In this document: positions 61,329-64,000 of the stretch, piece by piece
Layout of the letters: each line of letters opens with the position of its first letter
How positions within the stretch are numbered: the stretch's first letter is position 1
Assembly: GCF_905147045.1 (NCBI RefSeq)
Contig: NC_065895.1
Span: 11,785,001-11,849,000, forward strand
Origin: Nymphalis io
Taxonomy: Eukaryota; Arthropoda; Insecta; Lepidoptera; Nymphalidae
Direction of reading: 5' to 3'
DNA length: 64,000 nucleotides
Made by a program: the position numbers and the translations under genes
The notes under the pieces: model-generated
Told to the model about the DNA's origin: nothing
Seen by the model: the letters and a program-made list of their open reading frames with translations, nothing else
Database searches by the model: none

Positions 61329-63280
61329 GAAGAGTCAATTAATTATTAGATAAACTTTATAAGACTTTTATTTAAAATAAACGATATTTTTAAATAAAAT
61401 GTGCTGTTTAATAATATAAATGTAAATAATTAAAATACTAAATCTAAACGTAAATGTCCCAAATAAAGCGATACATAATGAAAACTATTTATCAATTATC
61501 TCATCTAGAAGACACAATCATTTATATACATGTCACTGAAAAAAAAATCTCGATAGATTAAAAGGAACGATTCTATATATAATAAAAATCAATGAACATT
61601 AAAGCTCTAACAATTAAAACACAATGAAAAATAAATCTCAAGATAACCTTTTTTTTTCTCCAAAATGCAAGAATATGGTTCGATACGGCTTAACCAAACT
61701 ATATCATTAATAATCACTTAATAAATAAGAATGAATGACAATTCTATTTCAAATAGTCCTTCAATCGGGACCGATCACCCGTTTGACTCTGGCAGACGTC
61801 CCCATTACATATACAAAAGATCAATGACTATGTTTTTTTATACAACTCCATAGAATTTAGAATAATCTAATGTATCACACATTACATAATAATGATAGTT
61901 TATATTAATAATTTATTAAGTACATATCCACGCGAATCATTCTCTTGTACATCTCACTATACATTATTTATGTTACATTAACAGAGTTTTATGTACAGCA
62001 TGAGACGGGAAAGATGATCACTCATTGCCCAAATCATTGAAAAAATAAACATTTTATAATAGACTGAGATTAATGTAATACTGAAACAGTAATGCCGCCA
62101 ATCCACAGTGACGCAAAATTTGTACGAACACACTACACACGAAAAACAACGAACAAAATTTAAAAACGTGCAAGACGTGTGCGCGAGCGGCTGTGGGTTG
62201 GCAGCTTAATGTGACATTCGTAGTCTTAATACAATGTTGAATTACGCAAAAAAAAAAAAACAATTTTGCAATTTAAAAATTCACAGTTCAGACCGAGGCT
62301 TGGAAATTATTATTTTTGGAATCATTTTCATAAAAAAAATCATTACAAGACGGTTTTAAGCTTCCAAGCAATTGGGCCCTCAACTCTATTTAGACTTAAA
62401 GAATTCTTTCAAAATCTATCTAAAAGTGGAATGTTAAACGAATCTATAACGTGACAGCTAATCTACGTTTTCACAGACTATTAGAAACTCAGTACTTATG
62501 TCGATAGTATTGACAGCTTACTAGTACCGCAAAAATAACTAAAGCTGCCATTAGAATTCAAGATTTTTTACAACCATTTTGCGCCTGTTTTTTATTTATA
62601 TTGACACATTTTCCACCACCTCCTGGTCGGAACTTAGGATCCCCTTTTTATTTATTATATAATAATATACAAAATTACGTTTTATTGCCATTGGAAAATG
62701 AATATTTTAGTTGTAATATTTTGTCCCACTATTAGGTAACTTCACTTATTCTAGCAATATTATTTATTATTAACTAGGAAACAAAATCAGAATTTCTGAT
62801 GATTAAATAAAAAAAAAATCTGAATGTCATTAGAACCTATTTATTGGTTTATGAAAATTGTATTTGTTTGTTTATTTATATAAAATAAATATGATTTTTA
62901 TACTATAATAAAACTTTAGTTCTTAAATCTAAGCTATGTCTGAAAAATACCAATTAAATATACATGTACAATACAAAGTATAGAATCTATTCGTCAATAA
63001 GCTTTATAACAGATGTTATATTAAAAAAAATCTTTACAAGTAGCGAACATTATTAGTTGCATTTACTACCCAATATGATATTATCCACTATTAAAAATTG
63101 TATGAATCCTTTTGAATAGTTAACCAGGTCTGATTTCCACTAGGTCATGATGACACTTCATCTCGATCTGAGCTTTATCTGTTTTCACTAGAAACGGATA
63201 ACATTATTTGTGCAAAGACCTTATAATAATAACTTATTAATTCTTGTAAAAAGTCATACAAAAAAAGTAGTTAACGATAG
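61329..63280. other. AT-rich stretch without recognised gene
   Basis: No exon recognised on either strand. A GC-richer patch at about 62085-62220 stands out. The stretch could be 3' UTR of a minus-strand gene that begins beyond the window. Confidence 0.5.
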
Positions 63281-63577
63281 TTTTTTTTTTATTATAGATT
63301 AGAAAGGTGGACGACCATATGGGCCACTTGATGGTAAGTGGTCACCAACGCCCATAGACATTGGCATTGTAAGAAATGTTATCCATCGCTTACATCACCA
63401 ATGCGCCCCCAACCTTAAGAACTAAGATGTTATGTCCCTTGTGCTTGTAATTACACTGGCTCACTCACCCTTCAAACCGGAACACAACAATACCAAGTAC
63501 TGCTGTTTTGCGGTAGGACATCTGATGGGTGGGTGGTACCTACCTAGACGAGCTTGCACAAAGCTCTACCACCAGTA
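63281..63577 (-). mobile_element. Family B repeat, near full length
   Basis: Inverted copy from ttattatagattagaaaggtgg to agctctaccaccagtag, with the standard block order. Confidence 0.85.
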
Positions 63578-63969
63578 GTTTTAATGTATGCGAATTTGTG
63601 AACAGTTCGAATAACAAGGCACGACACAAATTTACTCTCACAACCTAAGCAAACGATTTTGATTATTATCTTCTCTTGGTAACTGAGATATGTGATAGCG
63701 CCTACTTTTTCCATTTGACGTTTAATTACATTTTAATATCAAGATAGAATATAATAAGCTAATAATTAAAGGTCCGCCTACTGATTCGACTCGATTCGGG
63801 GCGACAATATGTCACCATGACTTTGTGGAAATGGTTCTAATAAGCATCGTTCTAATACGCGTTACCCAACAGTGGGATAAAATATTATGGTCAATTAATA
63901 TAACGTGTCCACCAAAGGTCTGTACAAGCACAGTGTCCGCAGCTCGTCGGGGCCGTGGTGGGGCGGGTG

Positions 63970-64000
63970 CCCGCGTCAGTTGAACAGGTCCGGGGGGAAG
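63970..64000 (-). CDS. Possible C-terminus of a minus-strand gene (cut by window edge)
   Basis: The last 100 or so bases are abruptly GC-rich. One minus-strand frame reads FPPDLFN and stops at about 63977. Another frame stays open for 56 codons, so the choice is uncertain. I do not recognise the protein. Confidence 0.2.

Overview
The window is animal nuclear DNA, AT-rich, with spliced genes and many interspersed repeats. Protein similarity and repeat content (tRNA-headed SINEs, a second roughly 290 bp SINE-like family, decayed non-LTR retrotransposon ends) point to a butterfly or moth (Lepidoptera). The species cannot be named from the sequence. All gene models were built by hand from translated exons, GT/AG splice sites and phase bookkeeping.

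Layout. Positions 1-13195 hold repeats and AT-rich DNA with no gene I can support. Positions 13196 to about 51130 (+) are the paxillin gene. It has three alternative first exons (13287, 20696 and 24189) that all join in phase 1 to the LD1 exon at 26462. Further exons encode LD2 to LD5 and LIM domains 1-3. Two alternative last exons follow: 48046-48138 gives a variant LIM3 and no LIM4, and 50619-50885 gives LIM3 and LIM4. The introns carry most of the repeats. Positions 54660-57300 (-) are Xbp1, the bZIP transcription factor of the unfolded protein response, in four exons. Positions 58268 to about 60380 (+) are CSN5, the JAMM deneddylase subunit of the COP9 signalosome, in six exons behind a clean TATA/initiator promoter. 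Xbp1 and CSN5 are divergently transcribed, about 0.95 kb apart. Positions 60856-61077 (-) hold a coding-looking fragment I do not recognise, whose 5' side lies in a 284 bp inverted-repeat element. The last 30 bases may hold the end of another minus-strand gene.

Most interesting content. (1) Xbp1 has two IRE1-type hairpins with identical seven-base loops (CAGCAGA). The cut sites are only 17 nt apart, against 23-26 nt in the well-known animal cases. Removing 17 nt moves the reading frame exactly into the frame that stays open to the conserved transactivation end. (2) The unspliced frame ends in a WGxxQxxWxP tail, matching the spacing of the mammalian XBP1u translational arrest peptide, so about 264 nt are read in two frames. 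(3) The paxillin gene swaps both ends of its protein, and the choice of first exon decides whether the LD1 helix has its first leucine.

The three complete genes serve separate jobs: focal adhesion scaffolding, ER stress response and cullin deneddylation. Nothing suggests that they work together.
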